A stretch of DNA of 64,000 nt from NCBI GenBank assembly GCA_963793245.1, contig CAWBZG010000005.1, positions 434,001 to 498,000 of the forward strand, given 5' to 3'. Numbering within the stretch: the first letter of the stretch is position 1; each line of letters opens with the position of its first letter. The stretch comes from CAXBBB01 sp963793245 (GTDB lineage Bacteria; Bacteroidota; Rhodothermia; Rhodothermales; BA12). Under the pieces are notes generated by a model. The model did not search any database and was not told the origin of the DNA. It saw only the letters and a program-made list of their open reading frames with translations. The translations under genes and the position numbers were made by a program. Below, piece by piece: positions 48,701-59,200 of this stretch.

Positions 48701-49991
48701 CCTGCGGATACCCAGGCGGCTGCGCGAGAAACGACTGAGAGCCGTTGCGGGGCGAATCCACGAACGCAACCGCCCGAGCACCGCGCGCATCGCCCGCCCG
48801 CAGCAGCGGATTGCCAACCGAGGCAGGCGTCGAAGCCGTCAGACTGCCGTCCGTCGACGCGTATTTGCGGACGCCAACCGAGAACGTGTAGACACTTCCG
48901 GCGTCGACTGAAAGGGCGAGGGTGTTGAAGCCATTTTCTTCGTCTGTGTTGCCCGCCCAGCGAAAAGCACCCGCTGCCGAAATCGACCCGAGGAAGGCTT
49001 TGCTCGCGTTGGTGCGGCGCAGCGTAACCTCGGTCGGCTTGGATGGGTCGAGCGCGACGCCCCAGAAGTCGTTGGACGAGGTCAAGCCGCCGCCCAGGTA
49101 GAGGTCGCCGCTGGCGTCGACCGTCAGCGCGTCCGGCATGTCGCCGCCGACGGTCGGGGCGAAGCGCCACGTTTCGGCTCCGCTCGATGCGTCGTGTCGG
49201 ACCAGCGTGTAGCCACTGCGTCCGGTGATGTCGAGCGCGCTGAGCACGTAGACGCTACCGCCTCCTGCTGCCACTAGCGTTCCTCTGATGCTCGGCACGA
49301 CGTACTCGACCGATCCATCGGCAATGCTCAGCGCCACGAGCGATGGTTGAGTCACCGCAACGCTGTCGGCTGTCAAGTCGAGGTCCGATCCGCCCGAGAC
49401 CGAGAGGTAGAGTCGCTGTCCGTCCGACGCAAACGGCTGGCCGACGACCAAAAGTTGCGAGTCGCTGGTCAACGCCTGCTGGCCGCCCCATTCGAGCGCG
49501 CCTGTCGCCCCGTCGAAGCGCGCCGTGAAGCCCGCCGCCCCCGCATTCGGCCCCGCCAGCCCCCGCCCGACGATCAGCGTCGCAGCCGACGGGTCGAGAT
49601 CCATCGTGGCACCGGTCGACAGCAGGCCCTGAATCGCTACGTCGCCGTCCGGCAAGACCGCGATCAGCGTCTTGGGCGCACCCGATTCGGCTCCGACAAA
49701 ACTCAGCGCCACAAACTTGTGCGCCCACGTCAGCGTGCCCGCTGCGTCGTAGCGCGCCACGAACGTCGCTCCGTTGGGCGAAGTCGTTTTGAGCGCTGCC
49801 AGCGCTGCCGTCGCGCTCAGCGCAAGCGAGTCGTCGAACGTGCCGGTGACGTAGAAGCTGCCGTCGGCGGCGAGTTGGATATCGGTAATCCCGACGCCTC
49901 CCCCCTCCAGTGCAGCGATAGGAACGGGGTATTGAGCGTAAGCAGGCGTGGCGAGGACGAGCAGGCCGAGGAGAACAGAGAGGCGGCGCAT
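45713..49991 (-). CDS. Large secreted FG-GAP/VCBS repeat protein with T9SS sorting domain (one frame break)
   Basis: Joined length is about 1425 residues, with a signal peptide ending near PAYAQ. Residues ~20-440 form a beta-propeller-like region (GSFYVTGTFDDSLAL). Residues ~445-850 hold fibronectin-type-III-like modules (IRIEWNAVAGADGYTLLLER, RFSWTPVAGATGYDVTI). An IPT/TIG domain follows (VSPSSVVAGESITVDGTGF). Then at least seven FG-GAP/VCBS repeats are seen (MNGDGKLDLMRL, DFDGDGRLDIAVALF, DADFDGDGRVDLAYT, DVDGDGKADLVGKG). The end is a T9SS type A domain in a second frame (LTLYDLMGRRVAVLSDQTL, AAGTYLLVL), reached by one apparent extra base near 45990. It is probably surface-exposed and Ca-binding. 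The ligand is unknown. Confidence 0.8.
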
Positions 49992-50076
49992 GAGCGTGGC
50001 GGAGTTGGTGCATCCTCACGCTACCCAACGAGCCACCCGCCGCGCGTCCCCGGATCCGGGTATATCCGCCCCCGCT

Positions 50077-51366
50077 CTATTCGACGCGCTCGCCCAGCGT
50101 TTCGGGATGCCCCCGGAGCATCAGCCCCGTCGTGCGCCCGTCGCCGTCGACGACGAACTCCCACGTCAGGTCCTGCTCGCCGAAATAGAAGACCGTCTCG
50201 GACGCCGGAACCAGCGGCTCGCTGCCGCCCGCGCCCTCGGGTTCGAGATGCAACTGCCCGTCCTGGAGCGTGATGTGCAGCAGCCCCATCCCCGAGCTAT
50301 AGCTGCCGACGTGCCGCGCCAGCACATTGTCCGGCACGTCGGCGACGGTCCGCGCGGATGGTAGTCCGAACGGTTCGCCGTTCCAGATCGCCATCGCCGC
50401 CGTAAGGATCGCCGTGCGGTGGATGCCTGCTCCGGCCACCAGGATCGCGTACGTCGTGCCCGTCTCGCGTTCGCGCCAGAGTGCCGACTTGGCGCGCTCG
50501 CCCTCGCCCATGTGTCCGATGAGGCTGCGCGGATCGTCGGTCAGGAAACGACCGAACACGTAGTCGCTCGGCGTCCCGTCGGCCAGCATCGGCGGACGCC
50601 GCGCCGCATGGACGAGCGAGTCGGGCAGCAGCCGCCCGCTCCAGAACGCGTCGTCGAAGGCGAGCAGGTCGATAGCCGACGCCGTCACGACCTCGCCTCC
50701 TCCGCCCGCCCACGCGCTCCACTCGACTTCGCCGGACGACTCGACTCGGGCGTTCGCCATCTCGGCCGGAATCGCGACGCGGCGGCGCAGAACGTCGGCA
50801 TAGGGCTGCCCCGTTACGGCTTCGATCAGCGCGCCGAGCGCTCTCGTAGTTGGCGTTGTCGTAGTCGAACCGCGTGCCCGGCTCGAACGCGAGACCGGGC
50901 CGGTGCGTGTCGACAGGGCGAGCAGGTCGGCAGTCGTGACGGCGCGCGTCGTGTCGCGGTGGGCCGTGAGCGTGGTGAGGAAGTGCAGGCCACTCGTCTG
51001 ATCGAGCAGGTGACGCACCGTCACGTCGGGATACGACCACGGATCGAGGTAGCGCCCGACGGGAGCGTCGAGGTCGACCGCGCCCTCGGCTACGAGCGAC
51101 AGGACGGCCGTCGCCGTCATCGCCTTGCTCACCGACGCTAGGTAGATCGGCGTCTGCGGCGTGACGGGTTGGCCTTCGTAGTCACCGGCGGCGAACGAAT
51201 AGACGACGCGACCGGCCGAGTCGGAAACGGCAAACGCGCCGTCGAACAACCCGTCGGCGTGAAGGGCCGCGAACACCGAGTCGAGGCGCGCGGCGCGCGG
51301 ATCGGTAGTCTGCGCGGACGCAGCGGCGGGAAGGACGAGGAGCAGGATCGACGTGAGCAGACGCAT
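50077..51366 (-). CDS. Serine hydrolase, beta-lactamase/class C PBP family (two compensating frame breaks)
   Basis: This exported protein has about 429 residues and a signal peptide (LLTSILLLVLPAAASAQ). It carries the active-site motif SVSK in YLASVSKAMTATAV, and the C-terminal EYxN-like region is hidden. Between about 50925 and 50840 the main frame reads a Ser/Thr/Arg-rich nonsense stretch, but the neighbouring frame over the same bases gives GLAFEPGTRFDYDNANYES, which contains the family's Y-x-N motif. One missing then one extra base would explain this. The third motif is likely the HMGEGERAK region. A C-terminal domain (GSYSSGMGLLHITLQDGQLH) is typical of esterase-like members. It is probably not a resistance enzyme. 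Confidence 0.82.
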   Translation of the reverse strand: MRLLTSILLLVLPAAASAQTTDPRAARLDSVFAALHADGLFDGAFAVSDSAGRVVYSFAAGDYEGQPVTPQTPIYLASVSKAMTATAVLSLVAEGAVDLDAPVGRYLDPWSYPDVTVRHLLDQTSGLHFLTTLTAHRDTTRAVTTADLLALSTRTGPVSRSSRARGSTTTTPTTRALGALIEAVTGQPYADVLRRRVAIPAEMANARVESSGEVEWSAWAGGGGEVVTASAIDLLAFDDAFWSGRLLPDSLVHAARRPPMLADGTPSDYVFGRFLTDDPRSLIGHMGEGERAKSALWRERETGTTYAILVAGAGIHRTAILTAAMAIWNGEPFGLPSARTVADVPDNVLARHVGSYSSGMGLLHITLQDGQLHLEPEGAGGSEPLVPASETVFYFGEQDLTWEFVVDGDGRTTGLMLRGHPETLGERVE

Positions 51367-51430
51367 GAATCGAGAGGAATGGAAGGGGATGTTTCGATTA
51401 GACACCGAGCGCGCCCGTCCGTTGCTCCGA

Positions 51431-51805
51431 CTACGCCGCTCCGGTCCGAAACGTGACCTCGGCCCGGTCGGTCGTACCGCCGACAGGTGGGTTGGGCTTG
51501 CGGACCGTCACTTCGGCCCAGAGTGCGTCGGGGTAGAGTTCGTGCGCGCCGGTCGCGATCAGATAGGCGAGCCGCTCGATCAGGTAAAAGCGATTCTCCA
51601 TCACGGTGCGTTTGGCGAGGACGTACAGCTTTTCGTAGTCGACGGTCCGGCTCAGGTCGTCGTTTTGCGCGGCTTCGGCAAAGCGGCTGACAGGCAGGCC
51701 TACGGCTACGTCGACTTCGAAGCGACCGCCGATGGCGTGTTCTTCCTGCATGACGCCGTGATGAGCGTAGAAAGCAGCATTTACGAGGCGGACGATGGCA
51801 GGCAT
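51431..51805 (-). CDS. folB: Dihydroneopterin aldolase
   Basis: This 124-residue protein is of the FolB family, which converts dihydroneopterin to 6-hydroxymethyl-dihydropterin in folate synthesis. Family blocks are LVNAAFYAHHGVMQEEHAIG, with the substrate-handling HHG, and GRFEVDVAVGLPVSRFAEAA, then DYEKLYVLAKRTVMENRFYL with the typical YEK and IERLAYLIATGAHE. ATG 51805 (MPAIVRLV) was chosen; the frame continues upstream to 52180 only as an out-of-frame reading of the neighbouring lipoprotein gene. It lies 10 bp after that lipoprotein. Confidence 0.9.
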   Translation of the reverse strand: MPAIVRLVNAAFYAHHGVMQEEHAIGGRFEVDVAVGLPVSRFAEAAQNDDLSRTVDYEKLYVLAKRTVMENRFYLIERLAYLIATGAHELYPDALWAEVTVRKPNPPVGGTTDRAEVTFRTGAA

Positions 51806-51815
51806 AGCGATGGGA

Positions 51816-52739
51816 TTAGAGGCCGAGGTTGGCGAGAAGTTGCTGCCCGTCGGCGTCGAGCGTTCCCGTCGCGCGCAGCGTGCGCAGGTGGGCCGCGTAG
51901 AAGGTGACGTAGAGACCGAGCACGTGGTCGTCGCGGCGGCGGTGCTCGTCGAACAGAGCCACCAGACCCGAGTCGCGCCAGGCGTCGGGGACGTAGAGGG
52001 CTTGCGGACCATGGGCGCCGTCGGGAGCCAAGGCGGGGAACGACGCTTCCGGCTCGAATGCGCGCTGTCCCAAATGGCAGCCCACGCACTGCGTCGGCGC
52101 GTTGAGCGCACGCGGAGCCGCATCGGTGCGGTCGGCCAGGTTGCCGCTCGCGTCGTACACCATGAAGTCCCAGAAGCCATCGGACCGGCGGAGTTTTACG
52201 GTCGTCTCGACGAGCAGACTGTCGCCGCCAGTCGTGTCCCAGTGCTCACCGACGAGCAGCGTGCCGACGGGATAGACGACGCGCCCGCTGTCGGCGAAGG
52301 CGCGCAGGGCGGATCGCAGCGCCGGTTCGGGGACGCAGACGCGGCGAGCGTGCTGCGTCATTACGCCGCGTCCCTCGGTGCAGAAGCCGTCGCGGTAACT
52401 GCGGTCCGGGTCGAGCGCGTCCATCGTCGGCGGCAGGTTGCGCGCTTGGGCATAGGTCGCCTGAACCCAGGCGCGGATTTCGTCGCGCGTCGCGTCGCCA
52501 TCACCGTCGGCGTCGAGCGTTCCGGGAAGTTGGTCCGCGTCGACGTAGACCGCCGATCCGTCGCGCGTGAGCAAACCCGACTCAAACGGGTCGGCGACCT
52601 CGGCTCCCGTATACGATCCGAACAAGAACGCCAGCGCCTGGCCGCGCACGTCGCTGTCGACGCGTACGCCGCTGGTTTCGGACGAGGTGCAGCCGGTCGC
52701 CGCGACGATCAGGAAGAGGAGAAAGAGGAGGCGGTACAC
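51816..52739 (-). CDS. Haem-motif lipoprotein, cytochrome P460-like
   Basis: This lipoprotein has about 307 residues with lipobox ATGC. An EF-hand-like DADGDGDATRDE loop lies near residue 75-87. A beta-rich region follows with WDTTGGDSLLVETTVKLRRS and DGFWDFMVYDASGNLADRT, then a single c-type haem site CVGCH in NAPTQCVGCHLGQRAFEP. This recalls cytochrome P460-like and related haem lipoproteins, which take part in small-molecule redox. GTG 52739 is preferred because it starts right before the hydrophobic signal; the frame is open to 52805. The axial and cross-link residues cannot be confirmed by eye. Confidence 0.7.
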   Translation of the reverse strand: MYRLLFLLFLIVAATGCTSSETSGVRVDSDVRGQALAFLFGSYTGAEVADPFESGLLTRDGSAVYVDADQLPGTLDADGDGDATRDEIRAWVQATYAQARNLPPTMDALDPDRSYRDGFCTEGRGVMTQHARRVCVPEPALRSALRAFADSGRVVYPVGTLLVGEHWDTTGGDSLLVETTVKLRRSDGFWDFMVYDASGNLADRTDAAPRALNAPTQCVGCHLGQRAFEPEASFPALAPDGAHGPQALYVPDAWRDSGLVALFDEHRRRDDHVLGLYVTFYAAHLRTLRATGTLDADGQQLLANLGL

Positions 52740-52869
52740 GGCACGTATGGAGGTGGGGCGCAAAGATACCAGTAGGGGGCGCGTGCTCGGCAATCGCATT
52801 TTCACAGCGTAGGAAGGTTCGTTCCGTTATTTACTTCTCCACCCTCTCTCCGGCTCGCCACCACCCGCT

Positions 52870-53919
52870 GTGTCTTTTGTCTCCCACCTCCGCTCGATTC
52901 CATCGGGCGTTGCCTACTACGGCAAAGGGATTCTCAAAGAGATAGAGACCAAGGACATCTTCCTGTTCAGCCAGGCGATTGCGTTCAAAGTGCTCGTCAC
53001 GATCGTGCCGCTGCTGGTTCTGGCGACGGGCATCATCGGGCGCGTACTCAAGCAAGACAAACCGTTCGAGGTCGTCGAAGGAGCCGTCCGCGACCTGCTG
53101 CCGGGTGGTCAGAGCGAGCAGATCCTGGTGTTTCTGCGCGATCTGCAGGGCGCATCGGGTACGATCACGCTGGTCGGTATCCTGGGCACGCTCGTCGCCG
53201 TAATCACCCTGTTCACGACGCTGCGCGCGTCGATCCGCAGCATCTTCGCCGAGGCGTACCGCGACACCCGCTCGATCTTGGGTGGCTACGCGTTCGACGC
53301 CCGCATGATCGTCCAGGTCGGGTTGCTGTTCTTGCTGTCGATCTCGATCACGGTCGCCTCGCAGTGGCTGAGCGGAACGGGCGAGGATGTGATTCGGTGG
53401 TACGCGCTCGAGTGGGAGTGGCTCTTTCAGGGGTGGAGCGTACTCTTCCAAGCCGTCGGCCTGATCCTACCGCTGTTCGTGACGACGGCGATGTTCGGAC
53501 AGTTGTACTACTTCGTCCCACGCCCGCGTCCGCCCAAACGCAGCGTCGTGCGGGGCGCGCTGGTGGCCGCCGTGTTGTGGGAGGCCGCCAAGTACGCGTT
53601 TGCGCTCTACGCGACGCACGTCGCCGGATTCGATCTGGGCAGCACGTTTGGGCTGATCCTCGCGTTCGGATTCTGGATCTACTATTCGGGCCTAGTGCTG
53701 TGCATCGGCGCGTTGATCGCGCTGCTCGACGAGAAACGCATCCGCGCGGATCAGGCCGAGCGAGCACGAGCCGACGAAGACGGGGTCGAGCCGATCACGC
53801 CCGACGGTAAAAAACTCGCTCATACGCCGATGCCCGTCCTCCCCGACGACGACTCGGACGTTACGCCTCCCACACCGGACGATCCGCCCGCCGTCCAGAC
53901 CTCTCGCACCAACGCTTAG
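52870..53919 (+). CDS. yihY: YihY/BrkB-family inner-membrane protein
   Basis: This 349-residue membrane protein starts at GTG 52870. It has six predicted helices (first around residues 40-60) and the family pattern FSQAIAFKVLVTIVPLLVL, LFTTLRASIRSIFAEAYRD, YYFVPRPRPPKRSVVRGALV and FGLILAFGFWIYYSGLVLCIG. The soluble C-tail is acidic and Pro-rich. YihY was long mis-annotated as RNase BN and is linked in E. coli to envelope phospholipid movement. It ends 7 bp before the TamA-like gene, suggesting co-expression with the lipid-transport genes that follow. Confidence 0.9.
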   Translation: MSFVSHLRSIPSGVAYYGKGILKEIETKDIFLFSQAIAFKVLVTIVPLLVLATGIIGRVLKQDKPFEVVEGAVRDLLPGGQSEQILVFLRDLQGASGTITLVGILGTLVAVITLFTTLRASIRSIFAEAYRDTRSILGGYAFDARMIVQVGLLFLLSISITVASQWLSGTGEDVIRWYALEWEWLFQGWSVLFQAVGLILPLFVTTAMFGQLYYFVPRPRPPKRSVVRGALVAAVLWEAAKYAFALYATHVAGFDLGSTFGLILAFGFWIYYSGLVLCIGALIALLDEKRIRADQAERARADEDGVEPITPDGKKLAHTPMPVLPDDDSDVTPPTPDDPPAVQTSRTNA

Positions 53920-53926
53920 CGCTCCT

Positions 53927-56062
53927 TTGTCCATCCCCCGCGCGCTCGCCTGCTGCCTTCTGCTCGTCCTCGCCCCTCGCTCTTGGGCGCAGGAGGCTCC
54001 CCCTGCACGCGAAGGCCCGCCGCTGTTCCTGATCGACAAGTCGACCGAGATCGACCGGCTCTCGTTCACGTTCGAGGGAAGCGAGACGTTCAGCGAGAGC
54101 GAACTCGTCGAAGGCGCCCTTCTCGCCACGACCGAGCCAACGTTTCTCGATCGCTTAAAAAGCTTCTGGCCTTGGGCCTCGCTCGAACGGATGACGCTTG
54201 TGCCCATCGAGGTCCAAAAGGATGTGGCCCGACTACGCGACTTCTACAAGCAGCGCGGTTTCCCGCAGGCGCGCATCGACTACAGCGGAAGCGAACTCGA
54301 CACGGCGTCGAATCACATCCACATCATTTTTGACGTGAACGAGGGGCCGCCGACGAACGTGCGAAGCCTGCGCTACCAGAACAGCGACGGCGTACCGCTC
54401 GACAGCCTGTTCAACCAGTCTGTTCCAGGTGCCCAGTCAGCGGACCGATGGGCGCGATTTCGGCGAGAAGTCCTCACGCAGCCGGGAGAACGGTTCAGCA
54501 CGTTCGACTTTTCGGTCACCAAAGGGCAGGTGCTCGACTTCACGCGCGACCGAGGCTTCGCCTTTGCTTCCATCGACTCCGACTCGACGATCTCAGCCGA
54601 CCAGCGCCTGATCGACCTGACCGTCACCGTCACAACCGGACCACGCGCCGTCGTCGACACGGTGCAGATCAGAGGCAACGGATCCGTCGAGGATCGGGTG
54701 GCGCGGCGTGAGGTGCCGTTGCAGCCGGGCGACTTGTTCAACCAGGGTCGCCTGCTCAACGGGCAGCGCAACCTGTTCGCCCTGCCCATCTTCCGCGTTG
54801 CCGTCGGCATCGTGCCGGACCAGCCGGTGGACTCGACCGTCACCATCCGCTACGAAGTCCGCGAGGCGGACCTGCGGCTGTTTCGGGCGCAGACGGGCTA
54901 CTCCCGCGAGGAAGGCATCGTGCTCCAGCCGTCGATCGAGCACCGCAACTTTATGGGCAGCGCGCGCTCGCTCGCCCTGGCCGCCGAGTGGCGCACGACG
55001 TTCCTCGCCGCCGCCGCAGGCGACTTCAAGCCGGTCCGAAGGCTGGACGTGCAGGCCACGCTGACGCAGCCGTTCGTCTACCGCCGCGAGCTATCGGCCA
55101 TCCTCGCCCCGTTCTACCGCTTCGAGGACAACGACAACCTGGGCATCGGATACCGCGAGGTGGGCCTGAACACGACGCTGATCTACGAGATCATGCCGTT
55201 CCGCACCGCCAACCTCCGCTACACGTTCGCCGTCACCCAACCGCTGAGCGTGCGCGACGCCCTTTCGCGCGACGCGTTCAACCGCAGTATCCTCGGCGGA
55301 AGCGCCACGCTGGGCAAAGTCGACGACTTCTTCCAGCCGACAGAAGGCACGCTCTACCGTCCCGGTTTTGAGGTAGCGGCGGGCCTGTTGGGGTCGGGCG
55401 TCGAATACGCCAAAGCCGAGTTGAACGTGGCCCACTATCGTCCGCTGAGCCGCAACGTGCAGGCCGGCGCGCGGCTCTACGGAGGCTATATCAAGCCGTT
55501 CGGCGCGAGCAGCGACCAGTTCGACCCGATCGTAGAGTACCGCTTCGACCTGATCCGCTTTTACGCAGGCGGCTCGTCGGACGTGCGCGGCTGGGGCTTG
55601 CAGCAGCTCGGCCCCAAACTCATCATCGCCGACACCGTCGCCCTACCCGCTGGACCGAGCGGAGTGGGACCGGCGCAGCCTACCGTAGTGCAAAACTTTC
55701 TCTACGAGGCGGTCGGTGGAACGGCGAAGGTGGCAAGCAACCTCGAAGTGCGCACCCCCTTCCCCGGCTTGGGCGACAACTGGCGAGCGGCGTTCTTCGT
55801 CGACGCCGGATACATCAACGCTGCCGAGGGCGGACGTGGCCTCTACAACGCCAAGCAGTTGCGCGTCGGAACGGGCGCTGGCATCCGCTATCTGACGCCG
55901 ATCGGCTTCCTGCGCCTCGATGTCGGCTACAAAGTCAACCCCGCAGAGTCGGACGTGTACTCCGCCGAAGACCTGTACCGCAAACGCTTCCTGAACGAGG
56001 ATCCCAGAGCCAGCACGTGGCGCCGATTCGCCGTCCACCTGAGCATTGGGCAGGCGTTCTAA
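53927..56062 (+). CDS. tamA: Omp85-family outer-membrane assembly protein (TamA/BamA-like)
   Basis: This 711-residue protein starts at TTG 53927 with a signal peptide ending at SWAQ. Residues ~35-320 form POTRA-type domains (DRLSFTFEGSETFSESELVEG, DTVQIRGNGSVEDRVARREVPL with QPGDLFNQGRLLNGQRNLF). Residues ~330-711 form the 16-strand surface-antigen barrel, ending in the conserved C-terminal Phe (FAVHLSIGQAF). Its position just before tamB supports the TamA role; the length also suits BamA-type proteins, which normally have five POTRA domains. It is separated from tamB by 206 bp containing a short hairpin. Confidence 0.85.
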   Translation: MSIPRALACCLLLVLAPRSWAQEAPPAREGPPLFLIDKSTEIDRLSFTFEGSETFSESELVEGALLATTEPTFLDRLKSFWPWASLERMTLVPIEVQKDVARLRDFYKQRGFPQARIDYSGSELDTASNHIHIIFDVNEGPPTNVRSLRYQNSDGVPLDSLFNQSVPGAQSADRWARFRREVLTQPGERFSTFDFSVTKGQVLDFTRDRGFAFASIDSDSTISADQRLIDLTVTVTTGPRAVVDTVQIRGNGSVEDRVARREVPLQPGDLFNQGRLLNGQRNLFALPIFRVAVGIVPDQPVDSTVTIRYEVREADLRLFRAQTGYSREEGIVLQPSIEHRNFMGSARSLALAAEWRTTFLAAAAGDFKPVRRLDVQATLTQPFVYRRELSAILAPFYRFEDNDNLGIGYREVGLNTTLIYEIMPFRTANLRYTFAVTQPLSVRDALSRDAFNRSILGGSATLGKVDDFFQPTEGTLYRPGFEVAAGLLGSGVEYAKAELNVAHYRPLSRNVQAGARLYGGYIKPFGASSDQFDPIVEYRFDLIRFYAGGSSDVRGWGLQQLGPKLIIADTVALPAGPSGVGPAQPTVVQNFLYEAVGGTAKVASNLEVRTPFPGLGDNWRAAFFVDAGYINAAEGGRGLYNAKQLRVGTGAGIRYLTPIGFLRLDVGYKVNPAESDVYSAEDLYRKRFLNEDPRASTWRRFAVHLSIGQAF

Positions 56063-56077
56063 GGGCCTTGCCGCCGG

Positions 56078-56100
56078 GCGGATTCGCTCACCGAATCCGC
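56078..56100. other. 9-bp stem hairpin between tamA-like gene and tamB
   Basis: GCGGATTCG and CGAATCCGC pair perfectly around CTCAC, 16 bp after the stop codon. No T-run follows on the plus strand, so it is more likely a transcript-stabilising or processing element than an intrinsic terminator. Confidence 0.45.
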
Positions 56101-56268
56101 ATACGTGCGAGGGAAGAAGGAAAGAGCAGAGACGAACCACGCTTCTCGGCCTCCCGACTTCGCTCAACCTGCGCGTAACTGACTGTCTCTTAACGCCTAC
56201 GGCACAACGCGCCACCCGAGATCGACCGATCTTGCCGTTCTCTACTGACCGCCCCTTCCTCCCACCCA

Positions 56269-59200
56269 ATGGAGCCTGACCGCCCCATCCTGCCGCCCGA
56301 CAGCCCGTCCCGGCCCGTCGGGGCCGATGCGCCCAAACAGGACGCACCGCGCACCAAGCCCAAGCGTTCGGTTTTGGGTCAGATCGGACGCATCGTGGGC
56401 GGAGTGCTGCTTCTGATCGTGGTCGTTGTAGGCGGGCTGTTGGTGTGGCTTCAGACGCCCGTCGGTGCCGAGAAGACGCTCAATTACCTCGCCGATCAGT
56501 TCAATCCGTACGAAGACGCGACGCTCGACGTCGAGGGCGTCAGCGGCAACTGGCTCTCGAACCTGTCGCTCTACGGCGTTCGACTGACGCGCGAGGATGG
56601 TTCGTCGATGGCGCAGATCGACTCGCTGGAACTGGCCTACAACCTCTTGGCTATCCCCAAAGGCCGATTGCACCTGCGCGACGTGCTGCTCTCCGGCGCG
56701 ACCCTCGACATCCGGCAGGGAGTGGAGGGATTCGACATCGCGCTGCCGTTTCTACCCGACACGCTCGCCGCCGACACGAGCCAAGGTGGACTGATCATCC
56801 AGGTCGACCACGCCGACGTGAGGAGGACCAGCGCCGACATCACGTTCTACACTCCACCTCCGTCTGCAGACTCGACGCTGACGCTCTCGGACGTCACGCT
56901 TCTGGCGAATGACTTCCTCCTGGACGAAGAGCTGGTGTTCGAGGTCGACACGTTGGCGCTCGCCTATGCGCTACCGCGCGATCAAGGGACCGGCCAACTC
57001 AACGCCGGAGCGAGCCTAGACGACAACCTGCTCACCCTTCGGAGCCTGCAACTGGTCTCCGAAGCGTCCGACCTGTTCGCCCAAGGCACGGTCCGGCTCC
57101 CCGATCCAGGCGGTGCGGACGCCAACGACGGCGACGAGGACTCCAACATCTTGCGCGACCTCGACTTTACAGTCCGCGCCCAGCCGCTGGCGTTTAGAGA
57201 CCTATCGCTCTTCCTCCCCGACCTGGACCCGTCGCGCTCGATTTCGCTCGATGGCGACGTGCGCGGCGACCTGGACGAGTTGATCGTGGAGATCGACGGG
57301 CGGCTTTCGGATGGGGCGACGTTTGCCGCGAGTGGCTCGATTGCACCGCCGAATCAGGGCGATCAGGTCGCGTTCGTGCTGGGCGGAAACGTCCGGCGCT
57401 TCGACCTGGGCTTCTTTGGAAAGGCAGGCGACCCCTCGCCGGGCGTCGTGAGCGGCACGTTCGAGACCGACCTGGAAGGCGCGACGCTCGAAACCATTGG
57501 CGGGACGGCCCAAGTGCGGCTGTTCGACACGCGCGTAGCCGACTTCGCCCTCGACCGCACGCGCCTGGACGTGCGCGCCAACGACGGCACGTTCCGACTC
57601 GACTTGGCGACCGGCACGCGCGGCGCAACGCTCGCGGCCAGAGGCACCGTGCGTCCGTTTACAGAAACGCCGACGTACGATCTGCGCGGCTCGTTCTCGG
57701 ACCTCGACTTGGCAGCATTCACCGATGGGCAGCAGTCGAGCGACCTCAACGGCACGTTCACGCTCGACGGGCGCGGCATAGACCTCGAGACCATCCGCGC
57801 CGACGTTGGCCTGGGGCTGGTCGACGCGCGCATCAACAACTACACGATCCGCAGCGCCGACTTGGACCTGAACGTCCGGGGCAAGCAGGTGAGCGGACTC
57901 GTCGCCGCCTCACTTCCCGAAGGCAACCTGCGCGCCGATCTGTCCGCCGACCTGCGCGGCGCCGTGCCGTCGTACCGCGTCACCGACGGCGTGCTGACGG
58001 GCCTCGACGTAGCCGCGCTGATCGGCGACACGACCAACAGCCGCGTCAACGCGCGCTTCCGCCTGGCCGGTAGAGGGACCGACGTGCGCACGATGACGCT
58101 CGACGCGACGGCACGCTTGGACGACACCGTCTGGGGCACATACGTCGTCGAAACCGCCGACGTGACCGCGGCTCTGCGCCGAGGCCGCCTCGACGCCGAT
58201 GTGGACGCTGACCTGGAAGGCGGCAGCTTCGATCTCGCGCTCTCGGCACGCCCCTTCGTAGATCCGCTGACCTACCAGATCGACAGCGGATCGTTTGCCA
58301 ACGTGAACCTGGCACGCCTGCTCAACAATCCCAATCTCACGTCCGATCTGACCGGCACGATCTCGGCGAGCGGAACGGGCGTCGATCCCGAAACGCTGGC
58401 ACTCGACGCACGCATCACGCTGACCGATTCGCGCCTGAACGGTCAGCAGATCGACGCGGCCAACGGCGTGATCGCCGCGCGCTCGGGTGATTTCGAGTAC
58501 GATCTGGCCTTGCAGACGCCCGAAGGCCGGACCCAACTAGCGGGTAACCTGAGTCTACGCGGCGGCGAGGTGGCACTCGAACTACGCGAGAGCACGTTTG
58601 CCGGACTCAACCTGGGCGCGCTGCTCGGCTTAGGCTTCTCGACCAACCTCAACGGCAGCGGCACGCTCATCGTCCAGGGCACCGATCCGCAGACGATGAC
58701 CGCCATCGCCGACCTGGAACTGACGCGATCGCGCATCAACACGTCGATCATCCCCGTCGGCTCGCTCGACGCCACGCTCCGAGACGGGTTCGCCGACGTG
58801 AGCGCCAGACTCGGATTGGTTCAGGGCGTGGTCGCCGTCAACGCCGAAGGTCGCTTCTTCGACGCCGTCCCGACCTACCGCGCCGATGGCATCCTGTCCA
58901 ACGTCAACGTGACGCAACTGGCCGGGCTGGACTCCATCGACGCCGCACTGGACTTGCGCTTCGACGTAGAAGGAGAAGGCATCGACCCCCAAACGATGCG
59001 CGCCAGCCTCACGGTCGTCGGCGACACGTCGCGCTACGAAGCCGTCGACGTGTATGGCATCGACGCACGGGCGCACATTGCTGGAGGCGTTATAACCGTC
59101 GACGCGCTTCAACTCGAATCCAACGCTGCCGACCTCGCAGGGCAGGGTACGATTGCCGCGTTCGATACGCTGGGCGCCGTTTCGGATTTCGAGTTGGCCG

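Noticed and set aside
50077..51366. Antibiotic-resistance beta-lactamase
   Set aside because: Size, C-terminal domain and the SVSK context fit the broad serine hydrolase/esterase group; nothing specific to true class C beta-lactamases was seen.
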